Shown here in pieces: positions 23,241 to 37,500 of a stretch of 64,000 bases of DNA; positions within the stretch are counted from its first letter, which is position 1, and each line of letters opens with the position of its first letter. Source of the DNA: Xylocopa sonorina (taxonomy: Eukaryota > Arthropoda > Insecta > Hymenoptera > Apidae); contig NW_027490152.1 of NCBI RefSeq assembly GCF_050948175.1, positions 1 to 64,000 on the forward strand, in the 5' to 3' direction. Both the position numbers and the translations under genes were made by a program. The notes under the pieces were generated by a model. It did no database searches, was not told the DNA's origin, and saw only the letters and a program-made list of their open reading frames with translations.

Positions 23241-26200
23241 CACTTCAGAAGTATGTAAATGCGACACTTCAAAGCTAGGAAATAGCGTTTGCAGATGTCC
23301 ACGTATCGTAGCAATAGAGTTCTAATGCCTCTTAAATCGCGATATCGCATCTCATTTCTATGTTTCGTGATAAGATATAATATTCATTGCGAAGTGTCAT
23401 GTATACCTCGTATTCACTTCAAAAGAATGTAAATGCGACACTTCCTTGCTAGGAAATAGCGTATGCAGATGTCTACGTGTCGTAACAATAGAGGTATAAT
23501 GTTTCTTAAAACGAGATATCGTATCTCATTTCTATGTTTCGTGACAAGATATAATATTCATTGCGAAATGTCATGTATACCTCGTATTCACTTCAAAAGT
23601 ATGTAAATGCGACACTTCAATGCTAGGAAATAGCGTTTGCAGATGTCCACGTATCGTAGCAATAGAGTTCTAATGCCTCTTAAATCGCGATATCGTATCT
23701 CATTTCTATGTTTCGTGACAAGATATAATATTCATTGCGAAATGTCATGTATACCTCGTATTCACTTCAAAAGTATGTAAATGCGACACTTCAATGCTAG
23801 GAAATAGCGTTTGCAGATGTCCACGTATCGTAGCAATAGAGTTCTAATGCCTCTTAAATCGCGATATCGCATCTCATTTCTATGTTTCGTGATAAGATAT
23901 AATATTCATTGCGAAGTGTCATGAATACCGCGTATACACTTCAAAAGCATGTAAATGCGACACATCCGTGCTAGGAAATAGCGTATGCAGATTTCTACGT
24001 GTCGTAACAATAGAGGTCTAATGTTTTTTAAAACGAGATATTGTATCTCATTTCGATGCTTCATCATAAGATGTAATATTCATTGCGATGTGTCATGTAT
24101 ACCTCGTATTCACTTCAAAAGAATGTAAATGCGACACTTCCTTGCTAGGAAATAGCGTTTGCAGATGTCCACGTATCGTAACAATAGAGTTCTAATGACT
24201 CTTAAATCGCGATATCGCATCTCATTTCTATGTTTCGTTATAAGATATAATATTCATTGCGAAGTGTCACGAATACGGCGTATACACTTCAAAAGAATGT
24301 AAATGCGACACATCCGTGCTAGGAAATAGCGTATGCAGATGTCTACGTGTCGAAACAATAGAGGTCTAATGTTTCTTAAAACGAGATATCGCATCTCATT
24401 TCTGTGTTTCGTGATAAGATATAGTATTCATTGCGTAGTGTCATGTATACCTCGTATTCACTTCAAAAGTATGTAAATGCGACACTTCAATGCTAGGAAA
24501 TAGCGTTTGCAGATGTCCACGTATCGTAACAATAGAGCTCTAATGCCTCTTAAAGCGCGATATCGCATCTTATTTCTATGTTTCGTGATAAGATATAGTA
24601 TTCATTGCGAAGTGTCATGAATACCGCGTATACACTTCAAAAGAATGTAAATGCGACACATCCGTGCTAGGAAATAGCGTTTGCAGATGTCCACGTATCG
24701 TAACAATAGAGTTCTAATGCCTCTTAAACCGCGATATCGCATCTTATTTCTATGTTTCGTGATAAGATATAGTATTCATTGCGAAGTGTCATGAATACCG
24801 CGTATACACTTCAAAAGAATGTAAATGCGACACATCCGTGCTAGGAAATAGCGTATGCAGATGTCTACGTGTCGTAACAATAGAGGTATAATGTTTCTTA
24901 AAACGAGATATCGTATCTCATTTCTATGTTTCGTGACAAGATATAATATTCATTGCGAAATGTCATGTATACCTCGTATTCACTTCAGAAGTATGTAAAT
25001 GCGACACTTCAGTGCTAGGAAATAGCGTTTGCAGATGTCCACGTATCGTAGCAATAGAGTTCTAATGCCTCTTAAATCGCGATATCGCATCTCATTTCTA
25101 TGTTTCGTGATAAGATATAATATTCATTGCGAAGTGTCATGTATACCTCGTATTCACTTCAAAAGAATGTAAATGCGACACTTTCTTGCTAGGAAATAGC
25201 GTATGCAGATGTCTACGTGTCGTAACAATAGAGGTATAATGTTTCTTAAAACGAGATATCGTATCTCATTTCTATGTTTCGTGACAAGATATAATATTCA
25301 TTGCGAAATGTCATGTATACCTCGTATTCACTTCAAAAGTATGTAAATGCGACACTTCAATGCTAGGAAATAGCGTTTGCAGATGTCCACGTATCGTAGC
25401 AATAGAGTTCTAATGCCTCTTAAATCGCGATATCGCATCTCATTTCTATGTTTCGTGATAAGATATAATATTCATTGCGAAGTGTCATGAATACCGCGTA
25501 TACACTTCAAAAGCATGTAAATGCGACACATCCGTGCTAGGAAATAGCGTATGCAGATTTCTACGTGTCGTAACAATAGAGGTCTAATGTTTCTTAAAAC
25601 GAGATATTGTATCTCATTTCGATGCTTCATCATAAGATGTAATATTCATTGCGATGTGTCATGTATACCTCGTATTCACTTCAAAAGAATGTAAATGCGA
25701 CACTTCCTTGCTAGGAAATAGCGTTTGCAGATGTCCACGTATCGTAACAATAGAGTTCTAATGACTCTTAAATCGCGATATCGCATCTCATTTCTATGTT
25801 TCGTTATAAGATATAATATTCATTGCGAAGTGTCACGAATACGGCGTATACACTTCAAAAGAATGTAAATGCGACACATCCGTGCTAGGAAATAGCGTAT
25901 GCAGATGTCTACGTGTCGAAACAATAGAGGTCTAATGTTTCTTAAAACGAGATATCGCATCTCATTTCTGTGTTTCGTGATAAGATATAGTATTCATTGC
26001 GTAGTGTCATGTATACCTCGTATTCACTTCAAAAGTATGTAAATGCGACACTTCAATGCTAGGAAATAGCGTTTGCAGATGTCCACGTATCGTAACAATA
26101 GAGCTCTAATGCCTCTTAAAGCGCGATATCGCATCTTATTTCTATGTTTCGTGATAAGATATAGTATTCATTGCGAAGTGTCATGAATACCGCGTATACA

Positions 26201-27269
26201 CTTCAAAAGAATGTAAATGCGACACATCCGTGCTAGGAAATAGCGTTTGCAGATGTCCACGTATCGTAACAATAGAGTTCTAATGCCTCTTAAACCGCGA
26301 TATCGCATCTTATTTCTATGTTTCGTGATAAGATATAGTATTCATTGCGAAGTGTCATGAATACCGCGTATACACTTCAAAAGAATGTAAATGCGACACA
26401 TCCGTGCTAGGAAATAGCGTATGCAGATGTCTACGTGTCGTAACAATAGAGGTATAATGTTTCTTAAAACGAGATATCGTATCTCATTTCTATGTTTCGT
26501 GACAAGATATAATATTCATTGCGAAATGTCATGTATACCTCGTATTCACTTCAGAAGTATGTAAATGCGACACTTCAGTGCTAGGAAATAGCGTTTGCAG
26601 ATGTCCACGTATCGTAGCAATAGAGTTCTAATGCCTCTTAAATCGCGATATCGCATCTCATTTCTATGTTTCGTGATAAGATATAGTATTCATTGCGAAG
26701 TGTCATGAATACCGCGTATACACTTCAAAAGAATGTAAATGCGACACATCCGTGCTAGGAAATAGCGTATGCAGATGTCTACGTGTCGTAACAATAGAGG
26801 TATAATGTTTCTTAAAACGAGATATCGTATCTCATTTCTATGTTTCGTGACAAGATATAATATTCATTGCGAAATGTCATGCATACCTCGTATTCACTTC
26901 AAAAGTATGTAAATGCGACACTTCAATGCTAGGAAATAGCGTTTGCAGATGTCCACGTATCGTAGCAATAGAGTTCTAATGCCTCTTAAATCGCGATATC
27001 GCATCTCATTTCTATGTTTCGTGATAAGATATAATATTCATTGCGAAGTGTCATGAATACCGCGTATACACTTCAAAAGCATGTAAATGCGACACATCCG
27101 TGCTAGGAAATAGCGTATGCAGATTTCTACGTGTCGTAACAATAGAGGTCTAATGTTTCTTAAAACGAGATATTGTATCTCATTTCGATGCTTCATCATA
27201 AGATGTAATATTCATTGCGATGTGTCATGTATACCTCGTATTCACTTCAAAAGAATGTAAATGCGACAC
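23241..27269 (+). repeat. 10-mer giving way to a 9-monomer HOR (1,566 bp)
   Basis: The rare CACTTCAGAAG stands at 23,241, 24,981 and 26,547: first 1,740 then 1,566 bp apart. C-type landmarks at 24,055, 25,621 and 27,187 are both 1,566 bp apart. The 9-mer equals the 10-mer without its E chimera: E is present around 23,670-23,850, and at the matching place near 25,410 the array passes straight to an A monomer. CTTCAGTGCTAGG is shared by the 24,981 and 26,547 repeats only, showing that the 9-mer copies are each other's closest relatives. Confidence 0.83.
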
Positions 27270-28707
27270 TTCCTTGCTAGGAAATAGCGTTTGCAGATGT
27301 CCACGTATCGTAACAATAGAGTTCTAATGCCTCTTAAATCGCGATATCGCATCTCATTTCTATGTTTCGTTATAAGATATAATATTCATTGCGAAGTGTC
27401 ACGAATACCGCGTATACACTTCAAAAGAATGTAAATGCGACACATCCGTGCTAGGAAATAGCGTATGCAGATGTCTACGTGTCGAAACAATAGAGGTCTA
27501 ATGTTTCTTAAAACGAGATATCGCATCTCATTTCTGTGTTTCGTGATAAGATATAGTATTCATTGCGTAGTGTCATGTATACCTCGTATTCACTTCAAAA
27601 GAATGTAAATGCGACACTTCAATGCTAGGAAATAGCGTTTGCAGATGTCCACGTATCGTAACAATAGAGCTCTAATGCCTCTTAAACCGCGATATCGCAT
27701 CTTATTTCTATGTTTCGTGATAAGATATAGTATTCATTGCGAAGTGTCATGAATACCGCGTATACACTTCAAAAGAATGTAAATGCGACACATCCGTGCT
27801 AGGAAATAGCGTTTGCAGATGACCACGTATCGTAGCAATAGAGTTCTAATGCCTCTTTAATCGCGATATCGCATCTCATTTCTATGTTTCGTGATAAGAT
27901 ATAATATTCTTCCTTGCTAGGAAATAGCGTTTGCAGATGTCCACGTATCGTAACAATAGAGTTCTAATGCCTCTTAAATCGCGATATCGCATCTCATTTC
28001 TATGTTTCGTTATAAGATATAATATTCATTGCGAAGTGTCACGAATACCGCGTATACACTTCAAAAGAATGTAAATGCGACACATCCGTGCTAGGAAATA
28101 GCGTATGCAGATGTCTACGTGTCGAAACAATAGAGGTCTAATGTTTCTTAAAACGAGATATCGCATCTCATTTCTGTGTTTCGTGATAAGATATAGTATT
28201 CATTGCGTAGTGTCATGTATACCTCGTATTCACTTCAAAAGTATGTAAATGCGACACTTCAATGCTAGGAAATAGCGTTTGCAGATGTCCACGTATCGTA
28301 ACAATAGAGCTCTAATGCCTCTTAAACCGCGATATCGCATCTTATTTCTATGTTTCGTGATAAGATATAGTATTCATTGCGAAGTGTCATGAATACCGCG
28401 TATACACTTCAAAAGAATGTAAATGCGACACATCCGTGCTAGGAAATAGCGTTTGCAGATGACCACGTATCGTAGCAATAGAGTTCTAATGCCTCTTTAA
28501 TCGCGATATCGCATCTCATTTCTATGTTTCGTGATAAGATATAATATTCTTCCTTGCTAGGAAATAGCGTTTGCAGATGTCCACGTATCGTAACAATAGA
28601 GTTCTAATGCCTCTTAAATCGCGATATCGCATCTCATTTCTATGTTTCGTTATAAGATATAATATTCATTGCGAAGTGTCACGAATACCGCGTATACACT
28701 TCAAAAG
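27270..28707 (+). repeat. 640-bp repeat: four monomers joined 56 bp out of register
   Basis: Copy 1 is 27,270-27,909, copy 2 is 27,910-28,549, and a partial third copy runs from 28,550 to about 28,707. The unit is 4 x 174 minus 56. At each junction (27,909/27,910 and 28,549/28,550) TATTC is joined directly to TTCCTTGC, and the 56 bases normally between them, from ATTGCG to CGACAC, are missing, leaving 118 bp monomers. Private changes GATGACCACG (27,819 and 28,459) and CCTCTTTAATC occur in both copies. I found one difference between the copies (27,602 A, 28,242 T). One shared base (C) at the join suggests end joining rather than homologous exchange. Confidence 0.92.
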
Positions 28708-30339
28708 TATGTAAATGCGACACTTCAATGCTAGGAAATAGCGTTTGCAGATGTCCACGTATCGTAGCAATAGAGTTCTAATGCCTCTTAAATCGCGATA
28801 TCGCATCTCATTTCTATGTTTCGTGATAAGATATAATATTCATTGCGAAGTGTCATGAATACCGCGTATACACTTCAAAAGAATGTAAATGCGACACATC
28901 CGTGCTAGGAAATAGCGTATGCAGATGTCTACGTGTCGTAACAATAGAGGTCTAATGTTTCTTAAAACGAGATATTGTATCTCATTTCGATGCTTCATCA
29001 TAAGATGTAATATTCATTGCGATGTGTCATGTATACCTCGTATTCACTTCAAAAGAATGTAAATGCGACACTTCCTTGCTAGGAAATAGCGTTTGCAGAT
29101 GTCCACGTATCGTAACAATAGAGTTCTAATGCCTCTTAAATCGCGATATCGCATCTCATTTCTATGTTTCGTTATAAGATATAATATTCATTGCGAAGTG
29201 TCACGAATACCGCGTATACACTTCAAAAGAATGTAAATGCGACACATCCGTGCTAGGAAATAGCGTATGCAGATGTCTACGTGTCGAAACAATAGAGGTC
29301 TAATGTTTCTTAAAACGAGATATCGCATCTCATTTCTGTGTTTCGTGATAAGATATAGTATTCATTGCGTAGTGTCATGTATACCTCGTATTCACTCCAA
29401 AAGTATGTAAATGCGACACTTCAATGCTAGGAAATAGCGTTTGCAGATGTCCACGTATCGTAACAATAGAGTTCTAATGCCTCTTTAATCGCGATATCGC
29501 ATCTCATTTCTATGTTTCGTGATAAGATATAGTATTCATTGCGAAGTGTCATGAATACCGCGTATGCACTTCAAAAGAATGTAAGTGCGACACATCCGTG
29601 CTAGGAAATAGCGTATGCAGATGTCTACGTGTCGTAACAATAGAGGTATAATGTTTCTTAAAACGAGATATCGTATCTCATTTCGATGCTTCATCATAAA
29701 ATGTAATATTCATTGCGATGTGTCATGTATACCGCGTATACTCTTCAAAAGAATGTAAATGCGACACATCCGTGCTAGGAAATAGCGTATGCAGATGTCT
29801 ACGTGTCGTAACAATAGAGGTCTGATGTTTCTTAAAACGAGATATCGTATCTCATTTCTATGTTTCGTGACAAGATATAATATTCATTGCGAAATGTCAT
29901 GTATACCTCGTATTCACTTCAAAAGTATGTAAATGCGACACTTCAATGCTAGGAAATAGCGTTTGCAGATGTCCACGTATCGTAGCAATAGAGTTCTAAT
30001 GCCTCTTAAATCGCGATATCGCATCTCATTTCTATGTTTCGTGATAAGATATAATATTCATTGCGAAGTGCCATGAATACCGCGTATACACTTCAAAAGA
30101 ATGTAAATGCGACACTTCCTTGCTAGGATATAGCGTTTGCAGATGTCCACGTATCGTAACAATAGAGTTCTAATGCCTCTTAAACCGCGATATCGCATCT
30201 TATTTCTATGTTTCGTGATAAGATATAATATTCATTGCGAAGTGCCATGAATACCGCGTATACACTTCAAAAGAATGTAAATGCGACACTTCCTTGCTAG
30301 GAAATAGCGTTTGCAGATGTCCACGTATCGTAACAATAG
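28708..30339 (+). repeat. Mixed stretch between HOR domains
   Basis: No HOR of more than one copy is visible. C-type monomers at 28,989 and the C' form at 29,685 are four units apart. CCTCTTTAATC recurs once (about 29,481), linking it to the 640 bp repeat. GAAGTGCCATG monomers around 30,065 and 30,240 form an A-A neighbour pair. GGATATAGCG at about 30,126 is an isolated change in the normally constant GGAAATAGCG. Confidence 0.75.
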
Positions 30340-33300
30340 AGTTCTAATGCCTCTTAAACCGCGATATCGCAACTTATTTCTATGTTTCGTGACAAGATAT
30401 AATATTCATTGCGAAGTGTCACGAATACCGTGTATACACTTCAAAAGAATGTAAATGCGACACATCCGTGCTAGGAAATAGCGTATGCAGATGTCTACGT
30501 GTCGAAACAATAGAGGTCTAATGTTTCTTAAAACGAGATATCGCATCTCATTTCTGTGTTTCGTGATAAGATATAGTATTCATTGCGTAGTGTCATGTAT
30601 ACCTCGTATTCACTTCAAAAGTATGTAAATGCAACACTTCAATGCTAGGAAATAGCGTTTGCAGATGTCCACGTATCGTAACAATAGAGTTCTAATGCCT
30701 CTTAAACCGCGATATCGCATCTTATTTCTATGTTTCGTGATAAGATATAGTATTCATTGCGAAGTGTCATGAATACCGCGTATACACTTCAAAAGAATGT
30801 AAATGCGACACATCCGTGCTAGGAAATAGCGTATGCAGATGTCTACGTGTCGTAACAATAGAGGTATAATGTTTCTTAAAACGAGATATCGTATCTCATT
30901 TCTATGTTTCGTGACAAGATATAATATTCAATGCGAAATGTCATGTATACCTCGTATTCACTTCAAAAGTATGTAAATGCGACACTTCCTTGCTAGGAAA
31001 TAGCGTTTGCAGATGTCCACGTATCGTAACAATAGAGTTCTAATGCCTCTTAAATCGCGATATCGCATCTCATTTCTATGTTTCGTTATAAGATATAGTA
31101 TTCATTGCGAAGTGTCATGAATACCGCGTATACACTTCAAAAGAATGTAAGTGCGACACATCCGTGCTAGGAAATAGCGTATGCAGATGTCTACGTGTCG
31201 TAACAATAGAGGTATAATGTTTCTTAAAACGAGATATCGTATCTCATTTCGATGCTTCATCATAAAATGTAATATTCATTGCGATGTGTCATGTATACCG
31301 CGTATACTCTTCAAAAGAATGTAAATGCGACACATCCGTGCTAGGAAATAGCGTATGCAGATGTCTACGTGTCGTAACAATAGAGGTCTGATGTTTCTTA
31401 AAACGAGATATCGTATCTCATTTCTATGTTTCGTGACAAGATATAATATTCATTGCGAAATGTCATGTCTACCTCGTATTCACTTCAAAAGTATGTAAAT
31501 GCGACACTTCAATGCTAGGAAATAGCGTTTGCAGATGTCCACCTATCGTAGCAATAGAGTTCTAATGCCTCTTAAATCGCGATATCGCATCTCATTTCTA
31601 TGTTTCGTGATAAGATATAATATTCATTGCGAAGTGTCATGTATACCTCGTATTCACTTCAAAAGAATGTAAATGCGACACTTCCTTGCTAGGAAATAGC
31701 GTATGCAGATGTCTACGTGTCGTAACAATAGAGGTATAATGTTTCTTAAAACGAGATATCGTATCTCATTTCTATGTTTCGTGACAAGATATAATATTCA
31801 ATGCGAAATGTCATGTATACCTCGTATTCACTTCAAAAGTATGTAAATGCGACACTTCAATGCTAGGAAATAGCGTTTGCAGATGTCCACGTATCGTAGC
31901 AATAGAGTTCTAATGCCTCTTAAATCGCGATATCGCATCTCATTTCTATGTTTCGTGATAAGATATAATATTCATTGCGAAGTGTCATGTATACCTCGTA
32001 TTCACTTCAAAAGAATGTAAATGCGACACTTCCTTGCTAGGAAATAGCGTATGCAGATGTCTACGTGTCGTAACAATAGAGGTATAATGTTTCTTAAAAC
32101 GAGATATCGTATCTCATTTCTATGTTTCGTGACAAGATATAATATTCATTGCGAAATGTCATGTATACCTCGTATTCACTTCAAAAGTATGTAAATGCGA
32201 CACTTCAATGCTAGGAAATAGCGTTTGCAGATGTCCACGTATCGTAGCAATAGAGTTCTAATGCCTCTTAAATCGCGATATCGCATCTCATTTCTATGTT
32301 TCGTGATAAGATATAATATTCATTGCGAAGTGTCATGTATACCTCGTATTCACTTCAAAAGAATGTAAATGCGACACTTCCTTGCTAGGAAATAGCGTAT
32401 GCAGATGTCTACGTGTCGTAACAATAGAGGTATAATGTTTCTTAAAACGAGATATCGTATCTCATTTCTATGTTTCGTGACAAGATATAATATTCATTGC
32501 GAAATGTCATGTATACCTCGTATTCACTTCAAAAGTATGTAAATGCGACACTTCAATGCTAGGAAATAGCGTTTGCAGATGTCCACGTATCGTAGCAATA
32601 GAGTTCTAATGCCTCTTAAATCGCGATATCGAATCTCATTTCTATGTTTCGTGATAAGATATAATATTCATTGCGAAGTGCCATGAATACCGCGTATACA
32701 CTTCAAAAGAATGTAAATGCGACACTTCCTTGCTAGGAAATAGCGTTTGCAGATGTCCACGTATCGTAACAATAGAGTTCTAATGCCTCTTAAACCGCGA
32801 TATCGCATCTTATTTCTATGTTTCGTGACAAGATATAATATTCATTGCGAAGTGTCACGAATACCGTGTATACACTTCAAAAGAATGTAAATGCGACACA
32901 TCCGTGCTAGGAAATAGCGTATGCAGATGTCTACGTGTCGAAACAATAGAGGTCTAATGTTTCTTAAAACGAGATATCGCATCTCATTTCTGTGTTTCGT
33001 GATAAGATATAGTATTCATTGCGTAGTGTCATGTATACCTCGTATTCACTTCAAAAGTATGTAAATGCAACACTTCAATGCTAGGAAATAGCGTTTGCAG
33101 ATGTCCACGTATCGTAACAATAGAGTTCTAATGCCTCTTAAACCGCGATATCGCATCTTATTTCTATGTTTCGTGATAAGATATAGTATTCATTGCGAAG
33201 TGTCATGAATACCGCGTATACACTTCAAAAGAATGTAAGTGCGACACATCCGTGCTAGGAAATAGCGTATGCAGATGTCTACGTGTCGTAACAATAGAGG

Positions 33301-36300
33301 TATAATGTTTCTTAAAACGAGATATCGTATCTCATTTCGATGCTTCATCATAAAATGTAATATTCATTGCGATGTGTCATGTATACCGCGTATACTCTTC
33401 AAAAGAATGTAAATGCGACACATCCGTGCTAGGAAATAGCGTATGCAGATGTCTACGTGTCGTAACAATAGAGGTCTGATGTTTCTTAAAACGAGATATC
33501 GTATCTCATTTCTATGTTTCGTGACAAGATATAATATTCATTGCGAAATGTCATGTCTACCTCGTATTCACTTCAAAAGTATGTAAATGCGACACTTCAA
33601 TGCTAGGAAATAGCGTTTGCAGATGTCCACCTATCGTAGCAATAGAGTTCTAATGCATCTTAAATCGCGATATCGCATCTCATTTCTATGTTTCGTGATA
33701 AGATATAATATTCATTGCGAAGTGTCATGTATACCTCGTATTCACTTCAAAAGAATGTAAATGCGACACTTCCTTGCTAGGAAATAGCGTATGCAGATGT
33801 CTACGTGTCGTAACAATAGAGGTATAATGTTTCTTAAAACGAGATATCGTATCTCATTTCTATGTTTCGTGACAAGATATAATATTCAATGCGAAATGTC
33901 ATGTATACCTCGTATTCACTTCAAAAGTATGTAAATGCGACACTTCAATGCTAGGAAATAGCGTTTGCAGATGTCCACGTATCGTAGCAATAGAGTTCTA
34001 ATGCCTCTTAAATCGCGATATCGCATCTCATTTCTATGTTTCGTGATAAGATATAATATTCATTGCGAAGTGTCATGTATACCTCGTATTCACTTCAAAA
34101 GAATGTAAATGCGACACTTCCTTGCTAGGAAATAGCGTATGCAGATGTCTACGTGTCGTAACAATAGAGGTATAATGTTTCTTAAAACGAGATATCGTAT
34201 CTCATTTCTATGTTTCGTGACAAGATATAATATTCATTGCGAAATGTCATGTATACCTCGTATTCACTTCAAAAGTATGTAAATGCGACGCTTCAATGCT
34301 AGGAAATAGCGTTTGCAGATGTCCACGTATCGTAGCAATAGAGTTCTAATGCCTCTTAAATCGCGATATCGCATCTCATTTCTATGTTTCGTGATAAGAT
34401 ATAATATTCATTGCGAAGTGTCATGTATACCTCGTATTCACTTCAAAAGAATGTAAATGCGACACTTCCTTGCTAGGAAATAGCGTATGCAGATGTCTAC
34501 GTGTCGTAACAATAGAGGTATAATGTTTCTTAAAACGAGATATCGTATCTCATTTCTATGTTTCGTGACAAGATATAATATTCATTGCGAAATGTCATGT
34601 ATACCTCGTATTCACTTCAAAAGTATGTAAATGCGACACTTCAATGCTAGGAAATAGCGTTTGCAGATGTCCACGTATCGTAGCAATAGAGTTCTAATGC
34701 CTCTTAAATCGCGATATCGCATCTCATTTCTATGTTTCGTGATAAGATATAATATTCATTGCGAAGTGCCATGAATACCGCGTATACACTTCAAAAGAAT
34801 GTAAATGCGACACTTCCTTGCTAGGAAATAGCGTTTGCAGATGTCCACGTATCGTAACAATAGAGTTCTAATGCCTCTTAAACCGCGATATCGCATCTTA
34901 TTTCTATGTTTCGTGACAAGATATAATATTCATTGCGAAGTGTCACGAATACCGTGTATACACTTCAAAAGAATGTAAATGCGACACATCCGTGCTAGGA
35001 AATAGCGTATGCAGATTTCTACGTGTCGAAACAATAGAGGTCTAATGTTTCTTAAAACGAGATATCGCATCTCATTTCTGTGTTTCGTGATAAGATATAG
35101 TATTCATTGCGTAGTGTCATGTATACCTCGTATTCACTTCAAAAGTATGTAAATGCAACACTTCAATGCTAGGAAATAGCGTTTGCAGATGTCCACGTAT
35201 CGTAACAATAGAGTTCTAATGCCTCTTAAACCGCGATATCGCATCTTATTTCTATGTTTCGTGATAAGATATAGTATTCATTGCGAAGTGTCATGAATAC
35301 CGCGTATACACTTCAAAAGAATGTAAATGCGACACATCCGTGCTAGGAAATAGCGTATGCAGATGTCTACGTGTCGTAACAATAGAGGTATAATGTTTCT
35401 TAAAACGAGATATCGTATCTCATTTCTATGTTTCGTGACAAGATATAATATTCAATGCGAAATGTCATGTATACCTCGTATTCACTTCAAAAGTATGTAA
35501 ATGCGACACTTCCTTGCTAGGAAATAGCGTTTGCAGATGTCCACGTATCGTAACAATAGAGTTCTAATGCCTCTTAAATCGCGATATCGCATCTCATTTC
35601 TATGTTTCGTTATAAGATATAGTATTCATTGCGAAGTGTCATGAATACCGCGTATACACTTCAAAAGAATGTAAGTGCGACACATCCGTGCTAGGAAATA
35701 GCGTATGCAGATGTCTACGTGTCGTAACAATAGAGGTATAATGTTTCTTAAAACGAGATATCGTATCTCATTTCGATGCTTCATCATAAAATGTAATATT
35801 CATTGCGATGTGTCATGTATACCGCGTATACTCTTCAAAAGAATGTAAATGCGACACATCCGTGCTAGGAAATAGCGTATGCAGATGTCTACGTGTCGTA
35901 ACAATAGAGGTCTGATGTTTCTTAAAACGAGATATCGTATCTCATTTCTATGTTTCGTGACAAGATATAATATTCATTGCGAAATGTCATGTCTACCTCG
36001 TATTCACTTCAAAAGTATGTAAATGCGACACTTCAATGCTAGGAAATAGCGTTTGCAGATGTCCACCTATCGTAGCAATAGAGTTCTAATGCCTCTTAAA
36101 TCGCGATATCGCATCTCATTTCTATGTTTCGTGATAAGATATAATATTCATTGCGAAGTGTCATGTATACCTCGTATTCACTTCAAAAGAATGTAAATGC
36201 GACACTTCCTTGCTAGGAAATAGCGTATGCAGATGTCTACGTGTCGTAACAATAGAGGTATAATGTTTCTTAAAACGAGATATCGTATCTCATTTCTATG

Positions 36301-37500
36301 TTTCGTGACAAGATATAATATTCAATGCGAAATGTCATGTATACCTCGTATTCACTTCAAAAGTATGTAAATGCGACACTTCAATGCTAGGAAATAGCGT
36401 TTGCAGATGTCCACGTATCGTAGCAATAGAGTTCTAATGCCTCTTAAATCGCGATATCGCATCTCATTTCTATGTTTCGTGATAAGATATAATATTCATT
36501 GCGAAGTGTCATGTATACCTCGTATTCACTTCAAAAGAATGTAAATGCGACACTTCCTTGCTAGGAAATAGCGTATGCAGATGTCTACGTGTCGTAACAA
36601 TAGAGGTATAATGTTTCTTAAAACGAGATATCGTATCTCATTTCTATGTTTCGTGACAAGATATAATATTCATTGCGAAATGTCATGTATACCTCGTATT
36701 CACTTCAAAAGTATGTAAATGCGACACTTCAATGCTAGGAAATAGCGTTTGCAGATGTCCACGTATCGTAGCAATAGAGTTCTAATGCCTCTTAAATCGC
36801 GATATCGCATCTCATTTCTATGTTTCGTGATAAGATATAATATTCATTGCGAAGTGTCATGTATACCTCGTATTCACTTCAAAAGAATGTAAATGCGACA
36901 CTTCCTTGCTAGGAAATAGCGTATGCAGATGTCTACGTGTCGTAACAATAGAGGTATAATGTTTCTTAAAACGAGATATCGTATCTCATTTCTATGTTTC
37001 GTGACAAGATATAATATTCATTGCGAAATGTCATGTATACCTCGTATTCACTTCAAAAGTATGTAAATGCGACACTTCAATGCTAGGAAATAGCGTTTGC
37101 AGATGTCCACGTATCGTAGCAATAGAGTTCTAATGCCTCTTAAATCGCGATATCGCATCTCATTTCTATGTTTCGTGATAAGATATAATATTCATTGCGA
37201 AGTGTCATGTATACCTCGTATTCACTTCAAAAGAATGTAAATGCGACACTTCCTTGCTAGGAAATAGCGTATGCAGATGTCTACGTGTCGTAACAATAGA
37301 GGTATAATGTTTCTTAAAACGAGATATCGTATCTCATTTCTATGTTTCGTGACAAGATATAATATTCATTGCGAAATGTCATGTATACCTCGTATTCACT
37401 TCAAAAGTATGTAAATGCGACACTTCAATGCTAGGAAATAGCGTTTGCAGATGTCCACGTATCGTAGCAATAGAGTTCTAATGCCTCTTAAATCGCGATA
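30340..37500 (+). repeat. 14-mer and 12-mer HORs (2,436 and 2,088 bp)
   Basis: The private ACCGTGTATAC marks one monomer (G) per unit at 30,428, 32,864 and 34,952, spaced 14 and 12 monomers. C' monomers fall at 31,251, 33,339 and 35,775, spaced 12 and 14. CCACCTATCG is at 31,541, 33,629 and 36,065. The 14-mer reads G-D-A'-B-F'-C'-B followed by A-B dimers and an A with GTGCCATG. The 12-mer is the same without the B-F' pair, and its A' monomer is fused to the tail of F' (GTAAGTGCG). Segments about 30,340-32,630 and 34,865-37,150 match at 4,524 bp. The third unit carries an extra A-B dimer. Confidence 0.83.
31561..32605 (+). repeat. 348-bp A-B dimer run
   Basis: Three back-to-back copies of class A plus class B, with A fronts near 31,558, 31,906 and 32,254. 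They differ at very few bases, for example TTCAATGCG against TTCATTGCG near 31,798. Similar dimer runs occur near 33,650-34,690, 36,090-37,480, 43,020-43,730 and 49,130-49,480. They represent the simplest higher-order period of the satellite. Confidence 0.85.

Noticed and set aside
27901..28560. 118 bp monomers as a separate satellite family
   Set aside because: They are ordinary 174 bp monomers with one internal 56 bp loss that marks the junction of the 640 bp duplication. They are confined to this spot.
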